Origin: Eggerthella timonensis
GTDB taxonomy: Bacteria > Actinomycetota > Coriobacteriia > Coriobacteriales > Eggerthellaceae
Reading direction: 5' to 3'
DNA: 64,000 nt
Assembly (NCBI RefSeq): GCF_900184265.1
Contig: NZ_FXXA01000002.1
Location: 3,145,983-3,209,982 of the forward strand
Part shown: positions 26,071-35,420 of the stretch, piece by piece
Layout: each line of letters starts with the position of its first letter
Numbering within the stretch: the first letter of the stretch is position 1
The notes under the pieces: generated by a model
Databases searched by the model: none
What the model saw: only the letters and a program-made list of their open reading frames with translations
Told to the model about the DNA's origin: nothing
Position numbers and translations under genes: made by a program

Positions 26071-26840
26071 CACACCGGGCGCTTGTGGCCTTCCTCGCAG
26101 GTGAGCACCACCGGGCCGTCCTCGGTGATGGCCACCGTCTTCTCGAAGTGCGCGGACGGCAGGCCGTCGCGCGTGCACACGAGCCATCCGTCGGACATCT
26201 GGCGCGTCTTGTGCGTGCCCAGGTTGATCATCGGCTCGATGGCCAGGACCATGCCCGCCTCCAGCTTCACGCCGGTGTGCTTGCGACCGAAGTTCGGCAC
26301 GTTGGGATCCTCGTGCATGTCGCGGCCGATGCCGTGCCCCACGTACTCGCGCACTACGCCGTAGCCGGCGTCTTCGGCGATGCTCTGCACGGCATGGCCG
26401 ATGTCGCCCAGGCGATTGCCCGGTCGCGCGGCGTCGAGGCCGGCCCACATGCACTGCTCGGTCACCTCGAGCAGGCGCTTCTTCTCGGGCGAGATCTTCC
26501 CCACCGCGTACGTCCAGGCGTTGTCGCCCACCCACCCGTCGACGATGGCGCCGGTATCGATAGAGATGATGTCGCCCTCTTTGAGCACCACGCCGCGCGA
26601 GGGGATGCCGTGGACGATCTGCTCGTTCACCGATGCGCAAATGGATCCCGGGAACCCGCCGTAGCCTTTGAAGGCGGGGATGCCGCCCTCCGCGCGGATG
26701 AGCGCTTCGGCCAGCTCGTCAAGCTCGAGCGTGGACACGCCGGGCCGCACCTGCGCTCCCACTTCGCGCAGCACCTTGGCCGACACGCGGCCCGCTTCCT
26801 TCATGGCCTCGATCTCGGCCGGAGATTTTCTGATGATCAT
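26070..26840 (-). CDS. map: Methionine aminopeptidase, type I
   Basis: This enzyme removes the N-terminal Met from new proteins. The 256-residue sequence starting MIIRKSPAEIEAMKEAG is a standard type I enzyme. The metal ligands are visible in ISIDTGAIVDGWVGDNAW (two Asp), GHGIGRDMHEDP (His), AIEPMIN (Glu) and CEEGH-containing C-terminal context; HGIPS carries the catalytic His region. The start is the ATG at 26840; longer frames upstream lack ribosome sites, and the site for 26840 is itself weak. It is not in the usual secY-adk-map operon here. Its stop lies in the hairpin repeat shared with the LuxR gene. Confidence 0.96.
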   Translation of the reverse strand: MIIRKSPAEIEAMKEAGRVSAKVLREVGAQVRPGVSTLELDELAEALIRAEGGIPAFKGYGGFPGSICASVNEQIVHGIPSRGVVLKEGDIISIDTGAIVDGWVGDNAWTYAVGKISPEKKRLLEVTEQCMWAGLDAARPGNRLGDIGHAVQSIAEDAGYGVVREYVGHGIGRDMHEDPNVPNFGRKHTGVKLEAGMVLAIEPMINLGTHKTRQMSDGWLVCTRDGLPSAHFEKTVAITEDGPVVLTCEEGHKRPV

Positions 26841-27065
26841 TGCTCGCTCGCACTTTCTCGTACGCGTTCGTTTGCCGTCGCCCAGTATAGCACTGCCCCT
26901 TCGCATTGCTAACGAGCTAACGACACGGCGGAAACGCCTCCCGACGTCCGGCACGCGCCTCTGCCTACCCGGCTAGCATTGAAAGCGACCGTACGCGCCG
27001 AAGACGAGAAATCACGGCGGATCGACCCGCCGACGGCGCCCCGACCCCAGCAAAAAGGAGGCTCT

Positions 27066-28376
27066 ATGAACCCGTTTGAGCAGAAACCGAAGAAGTCGTT
27101 GATGGACATGATCCCGAACTGGAAGGAGCTGGCCGTCAAGCCGTACGACAAGCTCGAAGCCGACCCCTACACCAAGGCGCGCATCATCCTCATGAACGGC
27201 ATCGAGGTTGAGGCGGCGATGTTCGGCCACAACTTCAACCGCCACTGCGAGAACAATGACCTGCGACGCGACCTGGCCCTGTGCCGCCGCATGGAGCAGG
27301 AGCAGCAGAAGCGCATCAACTGGATGAGTCCGTCGAACGAGTCCACGCTCGAACTGACCATCGGCTACGAGCAGCTCGCCGTCGATCTGACCGCCTGGCT
27401 GGCCATGCACGAACCCGACGAGTACGCCAAGTCCTGCATGGACTTCGCGCTCCTTGAAGACTTCGACCACCTGTACCGCTACGCCGACCAGCTCAAATTC
27501 GACGAGGACATCCCCGCGCACAAGCTCGTGCGAGACACGATCGAGATCACCCCGGGCCGCCCGACCATAGCGCATCATCGCCACCCGTTCGACTCCGTGC
27601 GCATGCCGCGCAACTCCAAGACCGGCGACATCCGCACCACGCTCGGCGCGCTCATCCTCACCGCAGGCGAGCAGCAGACGATGAACTTCTACATGAACCT
27701 GGGCAACACCGTGCCCGAGGGCCCTGGCCGCGACCTCTACCAGGAGATCGGCATGGTCGAGGAACAGCACGTGACGCACTACGGCTCGCTCATCGACCCG
27801 TCCATGAGCTGGCTCGAGATGCTGCTGTGGCACGAGTACCAGGAATGCTACCTGTACTACTCGTTCTACGAGACCGAAGTCGACGCCCGCGTCAAGAAGA
27901 TGTGGGAGATGCACTTCGAGCAGGAATGCATGCACCTTGCCATGGCCTGCGATTTGCTGCAGAAGTACGAGGGCACCGAGTGGCAGCAGATCATCTCCGA
28001 CGGCGAGTTCCCCGAGCTTCTGGACTTCCATCCCACGAAGGACTACGTCCGCCAGGTTCTGGCCGAGCAGGTCACCCTCACCGCGCAGGACGAGAGCTTC
28101 GTCGACGTCGACGACGTGCCGAGCGACTTCCGCTTCTTCACGTGGAACAGCACGGTCAACGGCCGCGTCCAGGACGTTCCCAGCCACAAGTCCGTCCGCC
28201 AGCTCATCGAGAAGGACGGCGAGGACTACCGCATCGAGGATGCCGAGAGCCCCATCCCCGAGCTGCGCAACCGCAAGAAGGACAACACCGTGCTCGGCCG
28301 CGTGCAGGGCGAGGGCAAGAAGGCCCACGAGGTCGAGAAGCAAGCAAAGGAGGAGCGCGAAGCGGTGCTGGCCTAA
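27066..28376 (+). CDS. Predicted ferritin-like (diiron carboxylate) protein of unknown function
   Basis: AAAGGAGG just upstream fixes the start at 27066. The 436-residue soluble protein has no signal or membrane helix. Helical segments carry paired carboxylate/His motifs: EEQH at 232-235 and ECMH at 287-290 fit the ExxH pattern of diiron ferritin-like bundles. E202 and E257 are candidate bridging ligands, and H256, H283 and E285 lie close. The C-terminal 100 residues are charged and end in a Lys/Glu-rich coil. I cannot name the family. Peroxide or oxygen handling is common for such proteins in anaerobes, but that is inference. It is monocistronic, with a strong terminator at 28414-28446. Confidence 0.65.
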   Translation: MNPFEQKPKKSLMDMIPNWKELAVKPYDKLEADPYTKARIILMNGIEVEAAMFGHNFNRHCENNDLRRDLALCRRMEQEQQKRINWMSPSNESTLELTIGYEQLAVDLTAWLAMHEPDEYAKSCMDFALLEDFDHLYRYADQLKFDEDIPAHKLVRDTIEITPGRPTIAHHRHPFDSVRMPRNSKTGDIRTTLGALILTAGEQQTMNFYMNLGNTVPEGPGRDLYQEIGMVEEQHVTHYGSLIDPSMSWLEMLLWHEYQECYLYYSFYETEVDARVKKMWEMHFEQECMHLAMACDLLQKYEGTEWQQIISDGEFPELLDFHPTKDYVRQVLAEQVTLTAQDESFVDVDDVPSDFRFFTWNSTVNGRVQDVPSHKSVRQLIEKDGEDYRIEDAESPIPELRNRKKDNTVLGRVQGEGKKAHEVEKQAKEEREAVLA

Positions 28377-28413
28377 GCGCCTCGCCCTCGCGCCTCATGT
28401 CGCCCCTCAACGA

Positions 28414-28446
28414 GAAGCGCCCGCGGAATGATTCCGCGGGCGCTTC
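28414..28446. terminator. Hairpin with 16-bp perfect arms between convergent genes
   Basis: GAAGCGCCCGCGGAAT (28414-28429) and ATTCCGCGGGCGCTTC (28431-28446) are exact complements around one G, followed by CCTTTATT. It separates the ferritin-like gene from the convergent ribbon-helix-helix gene. Confidence 0.8.
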
Positions 28447-28449
28447 CCT

Positions 28450-28641
28450 TTATTCATCGTCGGACGGTTCCTCCCCGCCGGCGGGCTTCGGCTCCTTGAG
28501 ACGGCCCGCCTCCTTGAGCGCGCGGCGCAGGATGAACTCGACCTGGGCGTTCACGCTGCGCAGATCGTCGGCCGCCCACCGTTCGATGCCGGCCCACACG
28601 TCCGCGTCGATGCGCAGGGGATATTGTTTTCGTTTCGCCAT
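28450..28641 (-). CDS. Ribbon-helix-helix (Arc-type) small protein
   Basis: This 63-residue protein has the Arc/MetJ-like pattern: a short strand KQYPLRIDADVWAGIERWA, then a second helix with SVNAQVEFILRRALKEAG, and an acidic tail. Such proteins bind DNA as dimers and are often toxin-antitoxin antitoxins, but no toxin gene is adjacent. It lies 54 bases downstream of the SPFH gene on the same strand and is probably co-transcribed with it. Its ribosome site is weak, which fits coupling to the upstream gene. Confidence 0.82.
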   Translation of the reverse strand: MAKRKQYPLRIDADVWAGIERWAADDLRSVNAQVEFILRRALKEAGRLKEPKPAGGEEPSDDE

Positions 28642-28695
28642 GGCTTGCCACCGCACCTCGGCCCGGCGCGCTGCGCCGAGCCGAGGCGTTCCTTC

Positions 28696-29670
28696 CTATT
28701 GGTACAGCGTACCCGTGTTCAGCACGGGCTGTGCATCGGATTCGCCGCAGAGCACCACCATGAGGTTCGACACCATGGCGGCCTTGCGCTCGTCGTCCAA
28801 GTCCACCACGTTCTTCGCCGACAGCTCGGCCAGCGCCATGTCCACCATGCTCACCGCGCCCTGCACGATCTTCTCGCGCGCGGCGATAACGGCTTCGGCC
28901 TGCTGGCGGCGCAGCATCGCCTGGGCGATCTCCGGCGCGTAGGCCAGGTGCGTGAGGCGCGCGTCGTCGATGATGACGCCGGCCTTCTCGAGGCGCACGG
29001 CCAGCTCCTCCTTGAGCGCCTCGGACACCTCTTCGATGTTGCTGCGCAGCGTGATCTCGCCCTCGGGCTCGCCGGGCATCTGGTCGTAGGCGTACGTCGT
29101 GGCCACGTGGCGCAGCGCCGTCTCGCTCTGCGTGTGGACGTAGGTGTTGTAGTCGTCCACATCAAACAGCGCCTTGGCCGTGTTCTCGATGCGCCACACG
29201 ATGACGTCGGCGATCTCGATGGGGTTGCCGCACTTGTCGTTCACCTTGAGGTGCTCGCCGTTGTACGTGCGGGCGCGCAGCGATATCTTCGTGGACTTCC
29301 CCACGGGCTTGCCCGTTTGCGGGTCCACGGTTGAGCCGGCGTTGCGGGAGTAGAACGGGTTCGCCCAGTGGAAGCCCTCGTCGCGCACGGTGCCCTTGTA
29401 GTCGCCGAACAGGATGAGCACGCGCGCCTGGTTCGGCTGGATGGTGAAGAAGCCCATCAGGAGCAGAACCGGCACGATGCACACGGCGACGATGCCGATC
29501 GCCAGCAACGCGACGCCGAGAGCCTGCGTCCCCGTCGTGACGGGCGCTTCATCGGGCGGCAGCATCGTGGCGCCCGCCACGATCAGCGCGACGCACACGG
29601 CGGTGACGACGAGCATGAGCGCCAGCATAGGCCAGCCGCTCCTCGCATGGACGGTCTTCTCGACGGACAT
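28696..29670 (-). CDS. SPFH/Band 7 domain membrane protein
   Basis: The 324-residue protein has two N-terminal membrane helices (about 14-36 and 50-75). An SPFH domain follows, starting [33 protein letters not shown], with the typical [14 protein letters not shown] and [34 protein letters not shown] segments (about 190-275). SPFH proteins scaffold membrane microdomains or regulate membrane proteases. The ATG at 29670 has AAAGGG nearby. It is probably the first gene of a two-gene unit with the ribbon-helix-helix protein. Confidence 0.93.
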   Translation of the reverse strand: MSVEKTVHARSGWPMLALMLVVTAVCVALIVAGATMLPPDEAPVTTGTQALGVALLAIGIVAVCIVPVLLLMGFFTIQPNQARVLILFGDYKGTVRDEGFHWANPFYSRNAGSTVDPQTGKPVGKSTKISLRARTYNGEHLKVNDKCGNPIEIADVIVWRIENTAKALFDVDDYNTYVHTQSETALRHVATTYAYDQMPGEPEGEITLRSNIEEVSEALKEELAVRLEKAGVIIDDARLTHLAYAPEIAQAMLRRQQAEAVIAAREKIVQGAVSMVDMALAELSAKNVVDLDDERKAAMVSNLMVVLCGESDAQPVLNTGTLYQ

Positions 29671-29979
29671 GATGTTCCCTTTCTCTCAACCCCTGCTGAT
29701 ACGAATATGATATCACATTGAGATCGGAATAGGAAGCGTCCAGATCGCGCGCCGTCCTGCCGAGGGCACCGGCGCAAGGCAGCCCTGCACCGCCGCCTGC
29801 AGCGGTGCAGGACGCGCCCCGCGCTTCGTACCTCTAGAGCGCCGCCGGCCGCGCCAGCGCAGGTCGCGCCCCGCGCCGCCGCAGGCACCAGCACAGAGCA
29901 CCCCCCCCCTGCCGCAGCGCCAACACGGAGCACCTCCCTCCTACGCCCCCGCCACTGTGCAAGGCCGAAGGGCCCCGGA

Positions 29980-29995
29980 TGTTTCACGTGAAACA
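29980..29995. other. parS site 1 (ParB binding site)
   Basis: TGTTTCACGTGAAACA is the exact 16-bp consensus of chromosomal parS, bound by ParB for chromosome segregation. It is followed by TTTGTTCG, as is the second site. Confidence 0.93.
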
Positions 29996-30134
29996 TTTGT
30001 TCGGATATTTCATTCGCCGCATGACCTCCGGAGCAACCTGCCCCTGCGGACGTCTCGCCGATGGACCCCTTTCGCGCATCCCCCGTCTCCGATGACCCAC
30101 GGGAGAACGCGGGAGGCGCGCAAACCAGAGCGCG

Positions 30135-30150
30135 TGTTTCACGTGAAACA
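30135..30150. other. parS site 2 (ParB binding site)
   Basis: This is a second exact TGTTTCACGTGAAACA, 155 bases from the first, again followed by TTTGTTCG. parS sites usually cluster near the replication origin, so this stretch is probably in the origin-proximal domain. Confidence 0.93.
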
Positions 30151-30173
30151 TTTGTTCGTTCATCGGGCAAAAG

Positions 30174-30197
30174 AAAAGGAGCCCAGCGGCTCCTTTT
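30174..30197 (-). terminator. Terminator of the rplK-rplA transcript
   Basis: On the minus strand AAAAGGAGCC, a 4-base loop and GGCTCCTTTT are followed by CTTTTG. It ends the ribosomal protein transcript before rplJ-rplL, which are not in this window. Confidence 0.85.
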
Positions 30198-30216
30198 CCC
30201 TGCGATGCGATTGCGC

Positions 30217-30930
30217 TTATTCAGCGGCGGCATCCGTGTAGCCACGGACCACGGACGGGTCGACCGACACGCCGGGGCTCATCGTGGAGGACACCGTGAT
30301 GGACTTCACGTACTTGCCCTTCGCGGCAGCCGGCTTCATGCGGAGGATCTCGTCGTACACCGCGCCGTAGTTCTCGGCGAGCTGCTCGGCGGTGAAGCTC
30401 ACCTTGCCGAGGATGACGTGCGCGATGCCGTAACGGTCGGCACGGTACTCCACGCGGCCGCCCTTGAGCTCGTTGATGGCCTTCGCCACGTCGTTGGTGA
30501 CGGTGCCCAGCTTCGGGTTCGGCATGAGGCCACGGGGGCCGAGAATCTTGCCGAGGCGACCGACCTTGCCCATCTGGTCGGGAGTGGCGACGGCGGCGTC
30601 GAAGTTGAACTCGCCGGCCTGGATCTGCTGGGTCAGCTCGTCGGTACCGACGATGTCAGCGCCCGCCTCTTCGGCGGCACGGGCGGCTTCGCCTTCAGCG
30701 AACACGGCCACGCGAACGGTCTTGCCCGAGCCGTTCGGCAGGCTCACGGTGCCGCGGAGCTGCTGGTCGGCCTGACGGGTGTCGATGCCCAGGCGGAAGT
30801 CCGCCTCGACCGTCTCGTCGAATTTCGCGAACGCGACGTCCTTCACGAGGGCGAGCGCCTCGAGAGGAGCGCGGGTGCCTTCGCCGATCTTCTCGACCGC
30901 GGCGCGGTAGTTCTTGGACTGCTTCGTCAT
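30217..30930 (-). CDS. rplA: 50S ribosomal protein L1
   Basis: L1 binds 23S rRNA at the E-site stalk and often represses its own operon. The 237-residue product is of normal length, starting [16 protein letters not shown] and including [18 protein letters not shown], the family signature. The ATG at 30930 has GAAAGGAAG upstream. It follows rplK after 114 bases containing a GC-rich hairpin, and is followed by a terminator, so rplJ and rplL must be elsewhere. Confidence 0.98.
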   Translation of the reverse strand: MTKQSKNYRAAVEKIGEGTRAPLEALALVKDVAFAKFDETVEADFRLGIDTRQADQQLRGTVSLPNGSGKTVRVAVFAEGEAARAAEEAGADIVGTDELTQQIQAGEFNFDAAVATPDQMGKVGRLGKILGPRGLMPNPKLGTVTNDVAKAINELKGGRVEYRADRYGIAHVILGKVSFTAEQLAENYGAVYDEILRMKPAAAKGKYVKSITVSSTMSPGVSVDPSVVRGYTDAAAE

Positions 30931-30996
30931 GGTTCTTCCTTTCGTGGTGCGTAGCGAGCGCCCTCGGCGCTCTTCCACTGCTCTCTTATCGAACAA

Positions 30997-31017
30997 CGGC
31001 CGCCGTTGCGGCGGCCG
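30997..31017 (-). promoter_or_regulatory. Hairpin in the rplK-rplA intercistronic region
   Basis: CGGCCGCC (30997-31004) pairs with GGCGGCCG (31010-31017), loop of five. It is in the rplA leader and could be an L1 autoregulatory or RNA-processing structure; no U-tract follows. Confidence 0.35.
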
Positions 31018-31044
31018 GTCATTCCGTATCAAACGGCTGGGGAG

Positions 31045-31545
31045 TTAGTCCTCCAGCGTCTTGCCCTGAAGCATGGCCGCAACCTTCTTGGAAGGCACGT
31101 ACTTGATCTTCAGGTCGCGACCCTCGATGCGCACGCCCATGCTGCGGGCCGTGCCGGCGATGATCTCCATGGCGGCCTCGATGGTGTTGGCGTTGAGGTC
31201 GGGCATCTTGATCTCGGCGATCTCGCGGAGCTGATCCTCCGTGAGCGTGCCGACGGGCTGCACGTGCGGCAGACCGGAGCCGCTGTTGATGCCGAGCTTC
31301 TCCTTGATGAGGATGGCCGCCGGCGGGGTCTTGCACACGAACGTGAACGACTTGTCCTCGTACACCGTGATCTCGACCGGGATGATGGTGCCGGACTGGT
31401 CCTGCGTCTGGGCGTTGAACGCCTGGCAGAACTGCATGATGTTGACGCCCTGGGCGCCGAGCGCCGGGCCGACCGGAGGAGCCGGGTTCGCGGCACCCGC
31501 GGGGATTTGCAGCTTGATAAAGCCGGTTTGTTTCTTTTCAGCCAT
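31045..31545 (-). CDS. rplK: 50S ribosomal protein L11 with C-terminal extension
   Basis: L11 forms the GTPase-associated centre with L10 and the L7/L12 stalk. The core is clear: [26 protein letters not shown] and the C-terminal domain ending [11 protein letters not shown]. Most bacterial L11 proteins are about 141-145 residues and end a few residues after ARSMG. This one has 166 and continues with [20 protein letters not shown]. The tail is basic and looks folded rather than random. The start has AAAGGAAG upstream. Confidence 0.97.
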   Translation of the reverse strand: MAEKKQTGFIKLQIPAGAANPAPPVGPALGAQGVNIMQFCQAFNAQTQDQSGTIIPVEITVYEDKSFTFVCKTPPAAILIKEKLGINSGSGLPHVQPVGTLTEDQLREIAEIKMPDLNANTIEAAMEIIAGTARSMGVRIEGRDLKIKYVPSKKVAAMLQGKTLED

Positions 31546-31669
31546 GAGAGCTTCCTTTCAGCTGATCACAATCGCAAAAACGCATTTCAAAATCTATCAA
31601 CAAAGCGGCATGGGTCGAATGAGAAGCCCCGGTCCACGCGGGCACGCGACGCCGCTTGTGTTCGCACCT

Positions 31670-32200
31670 TTAAATCTTGGCCACCTGATCGAACGAGAGC
31701 TCGACCGGCGTCTCGCGGCCGAAGATGGAGACCATGACCTTCACTTTGCCGGCATCCGGAGAGACCTCGGACACCACGCCGTCGAACTCGGCGAGCGGAC
31801 CCGAGACCACCTTCACCGACTGCCCCACTTCCAGGCTCGACGAAGTCTTCTTCGGAGCCTCGCGGCTCGTGCGCTTCATGATCTTGTTGTACTCGTCGCG
31901 CGTGAGCGGCGCGGGGTTGCCGTCGGCGCCCACGAACCCGGTCACGCCCGGGGTGTTGCGAACCGCAGCCCAGCTGCGATCGTCGAGCTCCATGCGAACG
32001 AGCACGTAGCCCGGAAACACCTTCTTCTCGCTCTCGACGCGACGGCCGCCCTCTTTGATCTCGGTGACCATCTCCGTCGGAATCTCGATGCCGAAGACGT
32101 TGTTCTCGAGGCCCATCGTCTCGATGCGCGTCTCGAGGTTCTTCTTGACCTTGTTCTCGTATCCTGAATACGTGTGCAGGACGTACCACTTCTTCGCCAT
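31670..32200 (-). CDS. nusG: Transcription termination/antitermination factor NusG
   Basis: NusG binds RNA polymerase and links transcription to Rho or ribosomes. The 176-residue product has the NGN domain from [38 protein letters not shown] and a C-terminal KOW domain with [18 protein letters not shown]. Length is normal. The start at 32200 lies five bases after the secE stop, so it is in the same operon. An upstream in-frame ATG at 32230 would overlap secE and is less likely. Confidence 0.98.
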   Translation of the reverse strand: MAKKWYVLHTYSGYENKVKKNLETRIETMGLENNVFGIEIPTEMVTEIKEGGRRVESEKKVFPGYVLVRMELDDRSWAAVRNTPGVTGFVGADGNPAPLTRDEYNKIMKRTSREAPKKTSSSLEVGQSVKVVSGPLAEFDGVVSEVSPDAGKVKVMVSIFGRETPVELSFDQVAKI

Positions 32201-32204
32201 GCGC

Positions 32205-32660
32205 TTAGACCCCCAAACCGGAAATAGCAATCAGCAACGGCGTGATGATGACGTTGTCGAGGACGGCAACGTACACGCCGAAGAACACGAGCGCGACCAC
32301 CACGACGACGCTCCAACGCAGGACGTCCTGCTTGGTCGGCCACGTGACGCGCTTGAGCTCCGTGCGCACGTCCTTGAGGAACCCGAAACGACGCTTCTTA
32401 GCGGGCTTCTTCTCGGGAGCCTTCTCAACCTTCTTCTCCACGGCTTTACCGGAAGCCTTCGCCTGCTTACCGCCGTCAGCGGCCGCGTCGCTCTTCTCGG
32501 CCTTCTTGAAAAACCGCTTCTTAGGCGCCTCGGTCGCAGCAGCATCGGCTTCGGCGTTCTTGTTCGCCTTGGCAGCGGCCTCGGCCTCAAGCGCCTGCTC
32601 CTTGCGGGCTGCGCGTGCGGCGGATGCCTTCGCTCGCTGTGTCTTTGATTTCTTCGCCAT
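32205..32660 (-). CDS. secE: Preprotein translocase subunit SecE with Lys/Ala-rich N-terminus
   Basis: SecE clamps SecY in the translocon. The conserved part is at the C-terminus: [20 protein letters not shown] (about 94-113) and one membrane helix (about 116-140). The first ~90 residues are a low-complexity Ala/Lys/Glu-rich tail ([15 protein letters not shown] and similar) that is absent from short SecE proteins of about 60 residues. Actinobacterial SecE commonly has an extension of this sort. The ATG at 32660 is supported by AAGGAA. It heads secE-nusG-rplK-rplA, downstream of tRNA-Trp. Confidence 0.96.
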   Translation of the reverse strand: MAKKSKTQRAKASAARAARKEQALEAEAAAKANKNAEADAAATEAPKKRFFKKAEKSDAAADGGKQAKASGKAVEKKVEKAPEKKPAKKRRFGFLKDVRTELKRVTWPTKQDVLRWSVVVVVALVFFGVYVAVLDNVIITPLLIAISGLGV

Positions 32661-32770
32661 CTGATTCCTTAACCGGGGATTCGTATCCGTGTAAACGCCA
32701 AACAAGCAGCCTGATCACAAGCTGCTCATCCAAGCAACCTGATGCAAGCTGCTCATATACTCGAGCTGGC

Positions 32771-32843
32771 AGGCCAGGAGGGACTCGAACCCCCAACATG
32801 CGGTTTTGGAGACCGCCGCTCTACCAATTGGAGCTACTGGCCT
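32771..32843 (-). tRNA. tRNA-Trp (CCA anticodon)
   Basis: It folds as a cloverleaf: acceptor AGGCCAG/CTGGCCT, anticodon loop CTCCAAA with anticodon CCA, T-arm GGTTCGAGTCC. No 3' CCA is encoded. Its place between rpmG and secE is the conserved one. Confidence 0.96.
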
Positions 32844-32867
32844 ATGCTCGTGCAAACCTCTGATGCG

Positions 32868-33017
32868 CTATCGGGTCTCTTTGTGCACCGTGTGGCACTG
32901 GCACCACTTGCAGTACTTCTTCAACTCGATACGATCAGGATTGTTCTGCTTGTTCTTCTTGGTCGTGTAGTTACGGCGCTTGCACTCCGTGCACGCCAAA
33001 GTGACCAACGTACGCAT
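32868..33017 (-). CDS. rpmG: 50S ribosomal protein L33, zinc-binding form
   Basis: This 49-residue protein starts [19 protein letters not shown] and ends [14 protein letters not shown]. Two CxxC pairs (C9/C12 and C36/C39) form the zinc ribbon of the C+ type of L33. AAAGGAG sits upstream of the ATG at 33017. It lies between tuf and tRNA-Trp. Confidence 0.96.
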   Translation of the reverse strand: MRTLVTLACTECKRRNYTTKKNKQNNPDRIELKKYCKWCQCHTVHKETR

Positions 33018-33078
33018 GAATTCTCCTTTATGCCTCAACTGAAACGAGCTTGAACCTCATACACATGAATTCTCATGA

Positions 33079-33105
33079 GCGGGGCCCGCTTGGAGCGGGC
33101 CCCGC
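33079..33105 (-). terminator. GC hairpin after tuf
   Basis: GCGGGGCCCGCT and AGCGGGCCCCGC form a 12-bp stem with loop TGG just past the tuf stop. There is no U-tract, so it may be a partial terminator or an RNA-stabilising end. Confidence 0.55.
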
Positions 33106-33126
33106 CTGATCAATGCTCAAGCAGTG

Positions 33127-34329
<1,203 letters not shown>

Positions 34330-34380
34330 GTTTCATCCTCCTTATAGGATATTTTCGCGAAACGAAAACAAAATAACGAC

Positions 34381-34400
34381 GCGTCCGACAAAGCGGACGC
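34381..34400 (-). promoter_or_regulatory. Hairpin between tRNA-Met and tuf
   Basis: GCGTCCG and CGGACGC form a 7-bp stem with a six-base loop; on the minus strand a T-rich stretch follows after a few bases. It may be an RNase processing site or a partial terminator that sets tuf read-through. Confidence 0.35.
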
Positions 34401-34412
34401 GAAATAATACAA

Positions 34413-34489
34413 TGGTAGCGGTGACTGGATTTGAACCAGTGACGCCACGGGTATGAACCGTGTGCTCTAACCAACTGAGCTACACCGCC
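34413..34489 (-). tRNA. tRNA-Met (CAT anticodon), elongator type
   Basis: Anticodon loop TTCATAC gives CAT, and CCA is encoded. The anticodon stem is CACGG/CCGTG, without the three G:C pairs of initiators, and position 1 is paired, so it is read as elongator Met; a tRNA-Ile with lysidine cannot be fully excluded by eye. Confidence 0.88.
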
Positions 34490-34502
34490 AGGTAGCAAAA
34501 AA

Positions 34503-34578
<76 letters not shown>

Positions 34579-34584
34579 GAAAAA

Positions 34585-34669
34585 TGGTGGGCGCGCTAGG
34601 ATTCGAACCTAGGTAGGCATAGCCAACGGGTTTACAGCCCGTCCCCTTTAGCCACTCGGGCACACGCCC
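34585..34669 (-). tRNA. tRNA-Tyr (GTA anticodon)
   Basis: The acceptor stem is GGGCGTG/CGCGCCC, anticodon loop TGTAAAC gives GTA, and a long variable arm marks a class II tRNA. CCA is encoded. It is first in the tRNA-tuf transcript. Confidence 0.96.
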
Positions 34670-34749
34670 ATAGTTCGCTGCTTAATTCATGTGTATTTAT
34701 CAAGCTGCCTGCCGCGCTTTTCGGTGAACCCGAACGCGCGAGCAGGAGA

Positions 34750-34778
34750 ATAATACGCTAGGAACACCAGCGTGTCAA
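34750..34778 (-). promoter_or_regulatory. Strong sigma-70 type promoter of the tRNA-tuf operon
   Basis: On the minus strand TTGACA (34773-34778) and TATTAT (34750-34755) are exactly 17 bases apart, the best promoter match in the window. It lies about 80 bases upstream of tRNA-Tyr. Confidence 0.85.
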
Positions 34779-34886
34779 CTGTCTACACGCCCCCGGGTGT
34801 GTCTCCATCATTCCTCCTTTTCTCGACCTCCCCGCCCAGCGAATCGGCGCTCGATGCCGTGCGAGCGCGGAAAAGCGCGGCGCGGC

Positions 34887-35408
34887 TCACGCGAGGGAGG
34901 AACCCGGAGGGCGCAGGGCGTCGCGCAGCGGGCGATACGCTTCCACGAGATCGTCGAGGCGCATGCGCGCGTTCGCCGGGCTGGTGGACGGAAGCCCTGC
35001 ATGCGCGATGCCGGGTAGCTGGGGCGCGCCGAAGCGCCGGTAGAGCGCCGTCGCCTTCGCCCCCGTGGTGAACACGGCCTCGAGCGGCGCGGCGGCGGCG
35101 ATGCGGGTCAGGTCGTTCGGCGCCGGGTCGGCGATGCTCGCGTCCGAGGCGCCGGCGATGGTGCATGACGCCAGCACGTCCCACAGCGCGATGCGGTGCG
35201 CATGAAGAAAAGCGGTTCGGCGCTCGATGCCGAGCGGCTCGGGCTCGTCGAACAGCGCGCCCAGCACCTTCCAGAACCGGTTTTGCGGATGACCGTAATA
35301 GAAGCCGACCTCGCGCGACTTCGGCGAGGGCATCGTGCCCAGGACGAGCACTCGCGAACGCTCCGTATATATAGGTTCGAGCGGATGGACGATGCGCGCG
35401 GCTTCCAC
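34887..35408 (-). CDS. Uracil-DNA glycosylase superfamily protein, DNA-deoxyinosine glycosylase type
   Basis: The 173-residue product starts at GTG 35408 with GGGGAGG upstream. The motif VLVLGTMPSPKSREVGFYYGHPQNRFWKVL is characteristic of the HDG branch of the UDG superfamily, which removes hypoxanthine (deaminated adenine) from DNA. The later motif near residue 140 (LPSTSPANA) corresponds to the second active-site loop. It begins 12 bases after the stop of the PEBP gene, so the two are co-transcribed, although they have no obvious functional link. Confidence 0.88.
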   Translation of the reverse strand: MEAARIVHPLEPIYTERSRVLVLGTMPSPKSREVGFYYGHPQNRFWKVLGALFDEPEPLGIERRTAFLHAHRIALWDVLASCTIAGASDASIADPAPNDLTRIAAAAPLEAVFTTGAKATALYRRFGAPQLPGIAHAGLPSTSPANARMRLDDLVEAYRPLRDALRPPGSSLA

Positions 35409-35420
35409 GGTCGTCCTCCC

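Larger units (their letters stand above)
29671..30216. other. Noncoding region with two parS sites (546 bases)
   Basis: No credible gene lies here; open frames are GC-rich shadows. It holds AT-rich promoter-like sequence for the SPFH gene near 29700-29725, a hairpin with 10-bp arms (29784-29793 with 29802-29811), a run of nine C at 29901-29909, two parS sites (29980-29995, 30135-30150) and the rplA terminator (30174-30197). Confidence 0.8.

Noticed and set aside
29583-30245. 220-residue minus-strand open frame over the spacer between the SPFH gene and rplA
   Set aside because: It overlaps the SPFH start and its MFHVKH segment is just the parS sequence translated; it has no ribosome site and no family signal.
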